From an uncultured Gemella sp. (lineage in GTDB: Bacteria; Bacillota; Bacilli; Staphylococcales; Gemellaceae), in assembly GCA_927911695.1 (NCBI GenBank), contig CAKMQO010000101.1:1-6310 (forward strand): a stretch of DNA of 6,310 bases, in the 5' to 3' direction. The notes under the pieces are model-generated. The model ran no database searches. It was not told the DNA's origin and was given only the letters and a program-made list of their open reading frames with translations. Positions 1-6,280 of this stretch are shown piece after piece. The position numbers were made by a program, and so were the translations under genes. Every line of letters begins with the position of its first letter. Within the stretch, counting starts at the first letter, position 1.

Positions 1-133
1 TAAAAGTAATAAAATTTACTGACTTTAAAGTTTAAAACACTAAACAAAAATAACTTAATATTTTGTCCAATTTTTTGGGTGCAGTACCTTTTTTACCAAT
101 CTCTTTTTATTTTTTTTTTTCATTAACTTAAAA
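1..133. other. Non-coding left flank downstream of lctP
   Basis: No coding region is supported here. The stretch is AT-rich and ends in T-rich runs, including ten consecutive T at 111-120, just beyond the stop codon of the minus-strand permease gene. No convincing rho-independent terminator for lctP is visible: on the minus strand the tracts after the stop are A-rich, and the only hairpins have stems of about four base pairs (for example CCAA/TTGG within 67-78). Positions 65-88 resemble an insertion-sequence end and are listed separately. If that reading is right, 1-88 belongs to an IS and only about 45 bases separate it from the lctP stop, so the original lctP terminator may have been displaced. 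Confidence 0.6.
65..88 (-). mobile_element. Putative IS3-family (IS150-group) terminal inverted repeat
   Basis: On the minus strand this reads GGTACTGCACCC, then an A-run, then TTGGAC. From memory, the end of IS150 reads TGTACTGCACCC, a short spacer, then TTGGAC, and many Firmicutes relatives end similarly. The match covers both conserved blocks at the right spacing. The outermost base is G where IS3-family ends normally have T, so the tip is imperfect. The element would extend to the left, out of the window. No transposase codons can be recognised in 1-64, and neither the other end nor a target duplication is available. An assembly contig starting next to an IS end would be natural, since repeated elements break assemblies. 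This is recognition from memory and inference, not a database match. Confidence 0.45.
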
Positions 134-1786
134 TTATCTAAGTGTAATTAGAAGGTTAAGTACTCCTGCAAGAACAAGAAGTATAACACTCCATTTAATT
201 GTTTTAGCAAAGATTTCGCTATCTCTGTTAACTAATCCAACGGCTGCTGCTGCAACTGCGATAGATTGAGGAGAGATCATTTTAGCGATAGCTCCACCAA
301 TGATGTTTGCAGCTACAAGCAATGAAGGTTCAACTCCAATTTGAGTTGCTGTAACATGTTGTAATCCAGCAAATAGAGATCCACTGTTAACAACAGATCC
401 TGTTAAGAATACTCCAATCCATCCTAAGATAGGAGAGAATAATGGGAAGATTTTACCTGTGTTAGCAAATGCTAATCCTAATGTTGATGACATTCCTGAA
501 TATGTTGAAATGTAAGCAAAAGCAAGCACAGAACAGATTGTTAAGATTGGTCCCCATAATTCAACAGCTGTTTCTCTAATTGTAGAAATAACAATACGAC
601 TGTTAACTCTAAAAATAATGATTGTTAGAATTGCAGCAAGTACAATCGCTGTTGTAGTCGAAGTAAATGGAGCAAAACTAAATATTGCTTTAATTGGTGT
701 AGATTGTTTTACGATAGGAGCAACACGTGCAACTGAACCATCAATGTAGTATGGGAAGTTAAAAATTAGTGAATTTAATGCTCCTGCAGCTTGACCTGTT
801 TCAGGATTTGCCGCTTGGATTAATTGTTTGAAAAATCCAGTGTTTAGTAAAGTAACGAATAAAGTTAAAAGAATGAATGGTGTCCATGCTCTAACAACTT
901 CTTTTCCAGTTAAAACTTCTTTATCATGAGAAATTACTTTACTTTCAGCTGTTAGTTGTTGTTTTGGTTGCCAGAATCTTAAGAATACGATTAAAGCAAG
1001 TAAACTCACGATGGCTGAAGAAACGTTAACAAGTTCTGGTCCTACAAAGTTTAAGAAGATAAATTGAGTAATAGCAAATCCACCACCTGAAACTAAGATT
1101 GCTGGGAATGTTTCTTTGATACCTTTGAATCCATCTACCATAAATACGATTAAGAATGTGATAATAACAGTAACAAGACATAAGATTAATGAAGTGTTTT
1201 TACCAAGAGTTAATGCATCTAAATCTGTTAAAGTAGCTGGAACAGTTACCGGAATACCCATCGCTCCATATGCACCACCAGCGATATTAGCAACTAAACA
1301 AATTGCAGCAGATTGTAAAGGTTTAAAACCTAAACCTACTAAAATTGCAGCTGTAATAGCAACCGGTGCACCAAATCCTGCAGCACCTTCTAAGAAAGCG
1401 TTGAATGAGAATGCGATTAAAAGAACTTGAATTCTTTTATCTGGTGAAATAGATGAGATACTTTGTTTCATTACATCGAAGAATCCCATTTTAACTGTTA
1501 ATTTGTATAAGAAGATTGCAGCAAGAACGATACTAGCAACAGGCCATAAACCTGAAACGATACCTTGTTCTGCAGCTCCTGCAATTTTATCAACAGGCAT
1601 CTTATAACATACAGCAGCTACGATTGCTGCACTAAGAATACTTAAACCACCGGCTGTATAACCTTTTAGTTTAAAGACAACTAATGAAATTAAAAATATA
1701 ACTATAGGAAGAGCGGCAACTCCTGCAGATAACCAAATATTACCCATTGGATTATACTGTTGTTCCCAAATAGTATTAAGAATCAT
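134..1786 (-). CDS. lctP: L-lactate permease, LctP/LldP family
   Basis: A 550-residue integral membrane transporter of the lactate permease family (TC 2.A.14), expected to move L-lactate, and often glycolate or D-lactate, with protons across the cytoplasmic membrane. Length is typical (about 530-560). Hydrophobic segments run through almost the whole chain. The family signature FLEGAAGFGAPVAI is at residues 131-144, followed by GAMGIPV at 174-180, and the C-terminal signature MISPQSIAVA is at 503-512. A polar, charged loop occupies roughly 272-300. The start is supported by AGGAGGA (minus strand, 1793-1799) six bases upstream; Met14 is a less likely alternative. The loop that in E. coli LldP reads TGSDTSSNALF reads TGSVVNSGSLF here (462-472), so substrate preference may differ. 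It is transcribed alone and divergently from the dehydrogenase operon, which suits a link between lactate exchange and pyruvate metabolism. The reading frame is intact. Confidence 0.93.
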   Translation of the reverse strand: MILNTIWEQQYNPMGNIWLSAGVAALPIVIFLISLVVFKLKGYTAGGLSILSAAIVAAVCYKMPVDKIAGAAEQGIVSGLWPVASIVLAAIFLYKLTVKMGFFDVMKQSISSISPDKRIQVLLIAFSFNAFLEGAAGFGAPVAITAAILVGLGFKPLQSAAICLVANIAGGAYGAMGIPVTVPATLTDLDALTLGKNTSLILCLVTVIITFLIVFMVDGFKGIKETFPAILVSGGGFAITQFIFLNFVGPELVNVSSAIVSLLALIVFLRFWQPKQQLTAESKVISHDKEVLTGKEVVRAWTPFILLTLFVTLLNTGFFKQLIQAANPETGQAAGALNSLIFNFPYYIDGSVARVAPIVKQSTPIKAIFSFAPFTSTTTAIVLAAILTIIIFRVNSRIVISTIRETAVELWGPILTICSVLAFAYISTYSGMSSTLGLAFANTGKIFPLFSPILGWIGVFLTGSVVNSGSLFAGLQHVTATQIGVEPSLLVAANIIGGAIAKMISPQSIAVAAAAVGLVNRDSEIFAKTIKWSVILLVLAGVLNLLITLR

Positions 1787-1823
1787 GATAATTCCTCCTA
1801 AACTGAAAATTTGTATAAACTTG

Positions 1824-1852
1824 ATTATAAATAGAATATTCTACCAATGCAA
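1824..1852 (-). promoter_or_regulatory. Predicted sigma-A promoter of lctP
   Basis: On the minus strand a perfect -10 box TATAAT (complement of 1824-1829) lies 17 bases downstream of a weak -35 box TTGCAT (complement of 1847-1852). Transcription would start near 1817, giving a leader of about 30 bases that contains the AGGAGGA ribosome binding site at 1793-1799. The perfect -10 and ideal spacing support it, but in DNA this AT-rich chance -10 boxes are common, and the -35 matches consensus only in its TTG. Confidence 0.5.
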
Positions 1853-1966
1853 GTAGTTTGCTTAATATGTCATAAATTTTATAATAAGAATAAAGTTTAC
1901 ATATGCTTAATGAATTAATTAATTATATTCAATTTTTAATGTTAAAATATTCATAATATAAGCAAT

Positions 1967-1980
1967 AGAAAGCGTTTGAT
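1967..1980 (+). promoter_or_regulatory. Partial cre-like site (possible CcpA binding)
   Basis: The uninterrupted core GAAAGCGTTT at 1968-1977 fits the centre of the CcpA operator consensus TGAAARCGYTTWCA at ten of fourteen positions, but the outer bases (first T and last WCA) do not match. It lies upstream of both divergent promoters, about 115 bases from the lctP -35 box and about 275 from the operon -35 box. Catabolite control of lactate and acetoin/pyruvate genes by CcpA is well known in Firmicutes, so a role is plausible. The degenerate outer half makes this tentative. Confidence 0.25.
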
Positions 1981-2006
1981 AAACTATTTAAGATGGGGTT
2001 GAAGCT

Positions 2007-2020
2007 AATTATTAATAATT
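2007..2020. repeat. Perfect 14-base palindrome
   Basis: AATTATTAATAATT is its own reverse complement. It could be an operator for a dimeric regulator, but it contains only A and T, so chance occurrence in this AT-rich spacer is a serious alternative. It matches no operator I know. Confidence 0.3.
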
Positions 2021-2205
2021 GATATATATTATTAAAAAATACAATTATTATCATTTCTATAGTAAAAAAATATAAACTGTATCTATTTTGTTGTCAGTAT
2101 ATTTTTAAAAAAATAAGAATGAAAATATTGATAATACATAGTGAAAAGTTTACGTTTGAACAAGCTGTAATACTACACCTCTTTTATGTACTAATACAAA
2201 CCGTG

Positions 2206-2235
2206 AATATTATTACTGAGATAAATATTATTACT
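2206..2235. repeat. Tandem-like 12-base direct repeat upstream of the operon promoter
   Basis: AATATTATTACT occurs at 2206-2217 and again at 2224-2235, an 18-base period, ending 17 bases before the predicted -35 box of the dehydrogenase operon. The position is suitable for an activator or an UP-type element. The low complexity of the motif weakens the case. Confidence 0.35.
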
Positions 2236-2252
2236 TTATTGAGTTTATAAAT

Positions 2253-2282
2253 TTGACTTTTTTTAGAAACATTGTATATTAT
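2253..2282 (+). promoter_or_regulatory. Predicted sigma-A promoter of the dehydrogenase operon
   Basis: A good -35 box TTGACT at 2253-2258 is followed by overlapping candidate -10 boxes: TATATT at 2275-2280 (16-base spacer) or TATTAT at 2277-2282 (18-base spacer). Transcription would start near 2288, leaving a leader of about 65 bases before the E1 alpha start codon. The region upstream is AT-rich. This is the best plus-strand promoter I can see in the spacer. Confidence 0.55.
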
Positions 2283-2343
2283 AGTTGTAATATATGATTA
2301 AAAAATAATTTATATACATTTAATAAATATATACACAAACTTT

Positions 2344-2348
2344 GGAGG
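2344..2348 (+). promoter_or_regulatory. Ribosome binding site that sets the E1 alpha start
   Basis: GGAGG ends five bases before ATG at 2354. The same frame is open four codons further upstream to a TTG at 2342-2344, but that TTG overlaps the ribosome binding site itself, so it cannot be the start. The ATG at 2354 is therefore chosen. Confidence 0.85.
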
Positions 2349-2353
2349 TTATT

Positions 2354-3334
2354 ATGGTAAAAACATCAAAAGATTTAACTAAACAAGAGCATTTAGAAAT
2401 GTATGAACTAATGCACCTTATTAGAGATTTTGATATGGAGTTAAGTAAACTATACTCTCGTGGTCTAGTTCACGGTATGACTCACTATTCAGTAGGAGAG
2501 GAAGCAGCTAACGTCGGAGCTATTTATCCATTAAGAAAAGAAGACTTAATGTATTCTAACCACCGTGGTCACGGTCAAACAATTGCAAAAGGAATTGAAA
2601 TCGACCGTATGATGGCTGAAATTCTTGGTAAAGAAACAGGTCAATGTAAAGGACGTGGAGGAAGTATGCACGTTTACGACCTTGAACAAGGAAACATGGG
2701 ATGTAATGGTATCGTTGGTGGAGGACACGGTCTAAGTACTGGTGCTGCCCTAGCCCAAAAAATGAAAAAAACAGGTAACATTGTTATTTGTTGTATGGGT
2801 GACGGAGCTACTAACGAAGGAAGTTTCCATGAATGTTTAAACATGGCATCTAACTGGGATTTACCACTTATTTTCTACGTAATTAACAATAAATATGGTA
2901 TCTCAATGGCTCAAGAAAGATGTATGCGTGTTAAAGAAATTACTGAACGTGCAGCTTCATACAGAATCAAAGGTATTCATGTTGAAGACGGAAACGACGT
3001 ATTAGCAGTATATGATGCAATGCAAGAAGCTATTGAACACGCTAGAAGTGGAAAAGGTCCTGTTTTAGTTGAAGCAGTATCTTACAGATGGTTTGGACAC
3101 TCAGCTTCAGATGCTGGTAAATACCGTAGTCGTGAAGAAGTAGCAGAATGGAAACTTAAAGATCCTAACGTAAAATATAAAAACTACTTATTAGAAAATG
3201 GAATTGCTACAGAAGAAGAATTAAAAGAAATCGAAGATAGATCAAAAGCGACTATCGATGATGCTGTAGAATTTGCTAAAGAATCACCATTTGCTGATGG
3301 TTCAATTGCATTCCAAGATAACTACGCTGACTAA
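2354..3334 (+). CDS. acoA: 2-oxo acid/acetoin dehydrogenase complex, E1 alpha subunit (AcoA/PdhA type)
   Basis: A 326-residue cytoplasmic subunit. With E1 beta it forms the thiamine diphosphate (ThDP)-dependent component that decarboxylates pyruvate (or cleaves acetoin) and passes the two-carbon unit to the lipoyl group of E2. The HYSVGEEA segment is at 44-51 and NHRGHG at 69-74. The ThDP/metal-binding motif starts with GDG at 149-151 and ends with NN at 178-179. The conserved loop YRWFGHSASD is at 244-253, with His249 the expected active-site-loop histidine. Length (about 325) fits AcoA-type rather than the roughly 370-residue PdhA of Bacillus. It is the first gene of the operon, with its own predicted promoter, and E1 beta follows after 55 bases. 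In streptococci similar proteins are annotated both as acetoin and as pyruvate dehydrogenase, so the enzyme class is sure and the substrate is not. Confidence 0.93.
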   Translation: MVKTSKDLTKQEHLEMYELMHLIRDFDMELSKLYSRGLVHGMTHYSVGEEAANVGAIYPLRKEDLMYSNHRGHGQTIAKGIEIDRMMAEILGKETGQCKGRGGSMHVYDLEQGNMGCNGIVGGGHGLSTGAALAQKMKKTGNIVICCMGDGATNEGSFHECLNMASNWDLPLIFYVINNKYGISMAQERCMRVKEITERAASYRIKGIHVEDGNDVLAVYDAMQEAIEHARSGKGPVLVEAVSYRWFGHSASDAGKYRSREEVAEWKLKDPNVKYKNYLLENGIATEEELKEIEDRSKATIDDAVEFAKESPFADGSIAFQDNYAD

Positions 3335-3389
3335 TATTTTAGGTTAAAATAATTTAAATAATATTTTATATAATAGGAGATTAATAGTT

Positions 3390-4382
3390 ATGACTAAAGA
3401 AACAAAAATTATGACAGTTCGTGAAGCCATAAAAGAAGCTATGACTCACGAAATGCGTGAAGATGAAAATGTATTTTTAATGGGTGAAGACGTAGGTATC
3501 TTCGGAGGGGACTTCGGTACTACAGTAGGTATGTTAGAAGAATTCGGTTCTGAACGTGTTATCGATACACCTATTAGTGAAGCTGCGATTTGTGGAGCTG
3601 CTGCAGGGGCTGCTTCAGTTGGTATGCGTCCAATTATCGACGTAACATTTATGGACTTCGTAACAATTGGTATGGATGCTATAGTCAACCAAGCAGCACC
3701 AATGCGTTATATGTTAGGTGGAGAAGTACAAGTACCAGTTACTTATCGTTGTGCATCTGGTGCGGGTACAGGAGCTGCTGCTCAGCACTGTAAAGCTCTA
3801 GAAGCATGGTTCTGTCACATTCCTGGACTTAAAGTAGTAGCTCCAGGTACTCCAGGAGATGTTTACTCAATTTTAAGAGCAGCAATCAGAGATAACAACC
3901 CAGTTATCTACATCGAACCAAAAGCGTTATTTGGACGTAAAGGTGAAGTAGAAGTAGGTAAAATTGGTGTTATCGGTAAAGGTGACATCAAAGCAGAAGG
4001 TAATGATGTAACATTAGTATCATGGGGAAGAATGTTAGAGCGTAGCTTAAAAGCTGCTGAAGAACTAAAAGAAGAAGGAATCTCAGTAGAAGTAGTTGAC
4101 CCAATTACATTAGTACCATTAGATACAGAATTAATTATTAAATCTGTACAAAAAACAGGAAAATTAGTAGTGTGCCACGACTCATTCAAAACAGGTGGAT
4201 TCGGTGGAGAAATCGTTGCTCGTATCGCAGAAAGTGATGCATTTGATTTCTTAGATAGCCCAATTTACCGTGTTGCAGGAGCTGACACTAACATTCCATC
4301 AGCTAAAAACTTAGAAAAATTAGTTGTACCTGATGTAGAAGACATCAAAGAAACAATTAAAAAAGCTGTAAATAAAAAATAA
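3390..4382 (+). CDS. acoB: 2-oxo acid/acetoin dehydrogenase complex, E1 beta subunit (AcoB/PdhB type)
   Basis: A 330-residue transketolase-like subunit that pairs with E1 alpha to build the ThDP active site. Family landmarks are GEDVG at 32-36, TPISE at 60-64 (Glu64 is the expected cofactor-activating glutamate), and AQHCKALEAWFCHIPGLKVV at 131-150, whose His133 is the conserved active-site histidine. A typical C-terminal transketolase domain contains VDPITLVPLD at 236-245 and TGGFGGEI at 268-275. Length is normal and the frame intact. The ATG is preceded by AGGAG (3375-3379) with a ten-base spacer, on the long side but usable. The 55-base gap before it has no terminator, and E2 follows 31 bases after the stop, so it is co-transcribed with both neighbours. 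The usual QHSQ or QHSK sequence is QHCK here, a minor change. Confidence 0.94.
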   Translation: MTKETKIMTVREAIKEAMTHEMREDENVFLMGEDVGIFGGDFGTTVGMLEEFGSERVIDTPISEAAICGAAAGAASVGMRPIIDVTFMDFVTIGMDAIVNQAAPMRYMLGGEVQVPVTYRCASGAGTGAAAQHCKALEAWFCHIPGLKVVAPGTPGDVYSILRAAIRDNNPVIYIEPKALFGRKGEVEVGKIGVIGKGDIKAEGNDVTLVSWGRMLERSLKAAEELKEEGISVEVVDPITLVPLDTELIIKSVQKTGKLVVCHDSFKTGGFGGEIVARIAESDAFDFLDSPIYRVAGADTNIPSAKNLEKLVVPDVEDIKETIKKAVNKK

Positions 4383-4413
4383 AAATTTAGTTAGCGAAGG
4401 ATGTGAATAAAAC

Positions 4414-4671
4414 ATGGCAGTAGAGGTTATAATGCCAAAAGCCGGTAGTGAAATGGAAGAGGGCGAAATCGTACAATGGTTTAAAAATGAAGGTGACCAT
4501 GTCGAAGCAGGTGAAGTCCTATTAGAAATCGTAACAGATAAAGTAAATATGGAAGTTGAAGCTGATGCAAGCGGAACTTTATTAAAAATATTAGCACAAG
4601 CAGGAGATGTTGTACCAGTTGTTCAAACAATCGCATGGATTGGAGAAGCAGGTGAAGCTATTCCTGGTGCA
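4414..4671 (+). repeat. Direct repeat copy 1: lipoyl-domain coding segment of E2
   Basis: This segment is highly similar in DNA to 5862-6118 at the start of E3. Over the first 84 bases I count seven differences. The encoded first 86 residues differ at eleven positions (taking residue 61 of E3 as restored), and residues 1-24 are identical. Most DNA differences are synonymous third-position changes, so both copies have been under protein-level selection. Confidence 0.85.
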
Positions 4672-5522
4672 AGCTCTACAGGAGAAGTTGCTCCTGCAGA
4701 AACTGTTGTTGAGAAAAAAGTTGATCATACACCGGTTAAAGAAGTAGAAATAATTGATTACTCAGGTCTACGTGCTACACCAGCAGCTAGAGCATATGCT
4801 CGTGAAAAAGGAATTGATTTATCTAAAGTTAAAGGAACTGGAGCAAAAGGTCGTATTCACAAAGATGATGTAATTGATTACAAACTTAATTCTAGAGTTA
4901 AGATTTCTCCACTTGCTGCACGTATCGCACAAGTTGAAGGAATTAACACAGAAAGTATTGAAGGAACAGGACCTAACGGTAAGATTATGAAAGCTGATGT
5001 TCTTGCTGTACTTAGTGGTACTCCAAAAGAAGCACCAGCGAAGAAAGAAGAAATTGCTCAAGTAGGTCAAAAATCTGTTAAAGCACCGAATGAAAATCAA
5101 TGGGGTGTTGTTGAGACAGTACCAATGTCACCAATGCGTAAAGTTATTTCTAAACGTATGAGTGAATCTTACTTCAGTGCACCAACATTTGTTGTTAATG
5201 TTGAAGTTGATATGACTGAACTATTGGCACTTCGTAAGAAAGTTGTTGATGCAATTATCGAAGAAACTGGTAAAAAAGCAACAGTTACTGACTTTATTTC
5301 ATTAGCGGTAATTAAATCATTAATGAAACACCCATATGTAAATGCATCATTATCGAGTGATGAAAAAGAAATGTATCTACACCACTACGTTAACTTATCA
5401 ATCGCAGTAGGTATGGATAGTGGATTAGTAGTACCTGTAATTAAAGGTGCAGATAAGATGAGTCTTAAAGAGCTTGTAGTAGCATCTAAAGAAATTACAA
5501 CAAAAGCTCTTGCTGGTAAATT

Positions 5523-5527
5523 AAAAA
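5523..5527 (+). other. Single-base insertion site in E2 (A5 run)
   Basis: The frame reads TTA AAA ACC AGA TGA and stops. With four A instead of five it reads TTA AAA CCA GAT GAA ATG, giving LKPDEMADSTFTISN, the expected E2 sequence entering the catalytic core. One extra A in this run therefore explains the break exactly. Confidence 0.85.
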
Positions 5528-5806
5528 CCAGATGAAATGGCTGATTCAACATTCACAATTAGTAATTTAGGTATGTATGGAGTTAAGAGCTTCGTACCAA
5601 TCATTAACCAACCAAATACAGCTATTTTAGGTGTAAGTGCTACTGTTCAAAAACCTGTAGTATTAAACGGTGAAGTTACTGTAAGACCAATTATGACATT
5701 AACATTAACAGCGGACCACCGTGTTGTTGACGGATTAGAAGGAGCTAAATTCATGAAGACTCTGAAAGAAGCTATCGAAAATCCACTATCATTACTAATC
5801 TAATAA

Positions 5807-5815
5807 TGATATAAT
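5807..5815 (+). promoter_or_regulatory. Possible internal extended -10 promoter before E3
   Basis: TGATATAAT is a full extended -10 element (TGN followed by perfect TATAAT) in the 58-base gap between the E2 stop and the E3 start, 46 bases before the E3 ATG. No good -35 box is present at the right distance (TATCAT at 5787-5792), but extended -10 promoters can work without one. It could allow separate expression of E3, which other 2-oxo acid dehydrogenases may share. In AT-rich DNA, chance is a real alternative. Confidence 0.3.
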
Positions 5816-5861
5816 ATATAGAAGAAAATAAGAGAAAAGTGTATTAAGGAGTGATTATAAC

Positions 5862-6118
5862 ATGGCAGTAGAAGTTATTATGCCAAAAGCCGGAAGTGAA
5901 ATGGAAGAAGGCGAAATCGTACAATGGTTTAAGCAAGAAGGTGACGAAGTAAAAGAAGGTGAAGTCCTACTTGAAATCGTAACTGACAAAGTTAATATGG
6001 AAGTTGAAGCTGAAGCAAGTGGAACATTATTAAAAATTCTTCACCAGCTGGATCAACTGTACCAGTAGTTCAAACAATCGCTTGGATTGGACAACCTGGT
6101 GAAGCAGTACCAGGAGCT
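5862..6118 (+). repeat. Direct repeat copy 2: lipoyl-domain coding segment of E3
   Basis: Partner of 4414-4671, in the same orientation and 1448 bases downstream at the start. It is one base shorter because of the deletion near 6042. Similarity ends in the Ala/Pro-rich linkers after PGA at residue 86. It indicates duplication of a lipoyl domain within the operon, or later gene conversion between the two copies. Confidence 0.85.
6041..6044 (+). other. Single-base deletion site in the E3 lipoyl domain
   Basis: After the codon CTT at 6039-6041 the frame gives HQLDQLYQ and a stop. Reading from CCA at 6044 gives PAGSTVPVVQTIAW, matching E2's AQAGDVVPVVQTIAW. One base is therefore missing between 6041 and 6043; a G, restoring GCA (Ala) as in E2, is the simplest guess. 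Confidence 0.82.
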
Positions 6119-6280
6119 GATGGAGCAACTGCAGCAGCTCAAGAAGTTGTTAAAGAAGTAGCAGCTGATGTTAAAGTACCTGAAACTAAAGCAGAAGAAG
6201 TATTACCAAAACGTGAACGTCGTGGAGAATATGATGTAGCAGTTATCGGTGGAGGTCCTGCTGGATACGTAGCAGCTATT

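Larger units (their letters stand above)
1787..2353. promoter_or_regulatory. Divergent control region between lctP and the dehydrogenase operon
   Basis: A 567-base, very AT-rich spacer with no supported gene. It holds a plausible sigma-A promoter for each flanking gene (listed separately), a partial cre-like site at 1967-1980, a perfect 14-base palindrome at 2007-2020, and a 12-base direct repeat at 2206-2217 and 2224-2235 just upstream of the operon promoter. The two candidate promoters lie near the outer edges, leaving about 400 bases between their -35 boxes. That is much more than two promoters need, so regulator binding or a lost gene is possible. I see no riboswitch, T-box or attenuator structure, and no sigma-54 promoter of the type that drives the aco operon in Bacillus subtilis. 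Confidence 0.6.
4414..5803 (+). pseudogene. acoC: Dihydrolipoamide acyltransferase E2 (AcoC/PdhC type), frameshifted as sequenced
   Basis: The E2 core accepts the acetyl group on a swinging lipoyl arm and transfers it to CoA. With one base removed from the A run at 5523-5527 it would be a normal 462-residue protein. Order of parts: lipoyl domain 1 to about 80 with Lys43 in TDKVNME as lipoylation site; Ala/Glu/Val-rich linker; first E3-binding domain about 119-158 (ATPAARAYAREKGID); second about 163-200 (ISPLAARIAQVEGIN); linker; catalytic domain from about 233. As sequenced, translation from 4414 stops at 5533-5535 after 373 residues. The remaining 88 residues (5537-5803) hold the catalytic motif DHRVVDG (His435 and Asp439 in the repaired chain), so the truncated product should be inactive. 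The start has AAGGATGTGA at 4397-4406. The perfect continuation in the other frame suggests a sequencing error or a very recent mutation. Confidence 0.9.

Noticed and set aside
65..120. A rho-independent terminator between the left edge and lctP
   Set aside because: Candidate stems have about four base pairs only; T-runs follow on the plus strand but no stable hairpin precedes them.
1116..1430. Plus-strand open frame opposite lctP
   Set aside because: It is antisense to well-conserved permease codons, has no ribosome binding site of note and resembles no family; a shadow of the real gene.
2141..2155. GTGAAAAGTTTAC as a Rex or FNR-type operator
   Set aside because: The two halves are not proper inverted repeats and do not match TTGTGA/TCACAA at both ends.
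2119..2250. A 43-codon plus-strand open frame in the divergent spacer, starting ATG AAA ATA TTG
   Set aside because: No ribosome binding site precedes it, it is rich in ATA codons unlike the real genes here, its NIIT repeat simply reflects the direct repeat in the DNA, and it overlaps likely regulatory sequence.
2342..2353. An upstream TTG start adding four residues to E1 alpha
   Set aside because: The TTG overlaps the GGAGG ribosome binding site, which is correctly spaced for the ATG at 2354.
1787..2353. A sigma-54 promoter as used by aco operons in Bacillus
   Set aside because: No TGGCAC-N5-TTGCA-like sequence was seen upstream of E1 alpha, and no AcoR-type activator gene is in the window.
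2546..5100. Several minus-strand and alternative-frame open frames within the dehydrogenase genes
   Set aside because: All overlap strongly conserved coding sequence, are low-complexity Ser/Thr/Phe-rich translations of the opposite strand, and lack start signals.
5519..5540. Programmed frameshifting or transcriptional slippage joining the two E2 parts
   Set aside because: Restoring the frame needs a +1 shift, the run is only five A, and there is no known slippery heptamer in the right phase or stimulatory structure. E2 proteins are not known to be made this way.
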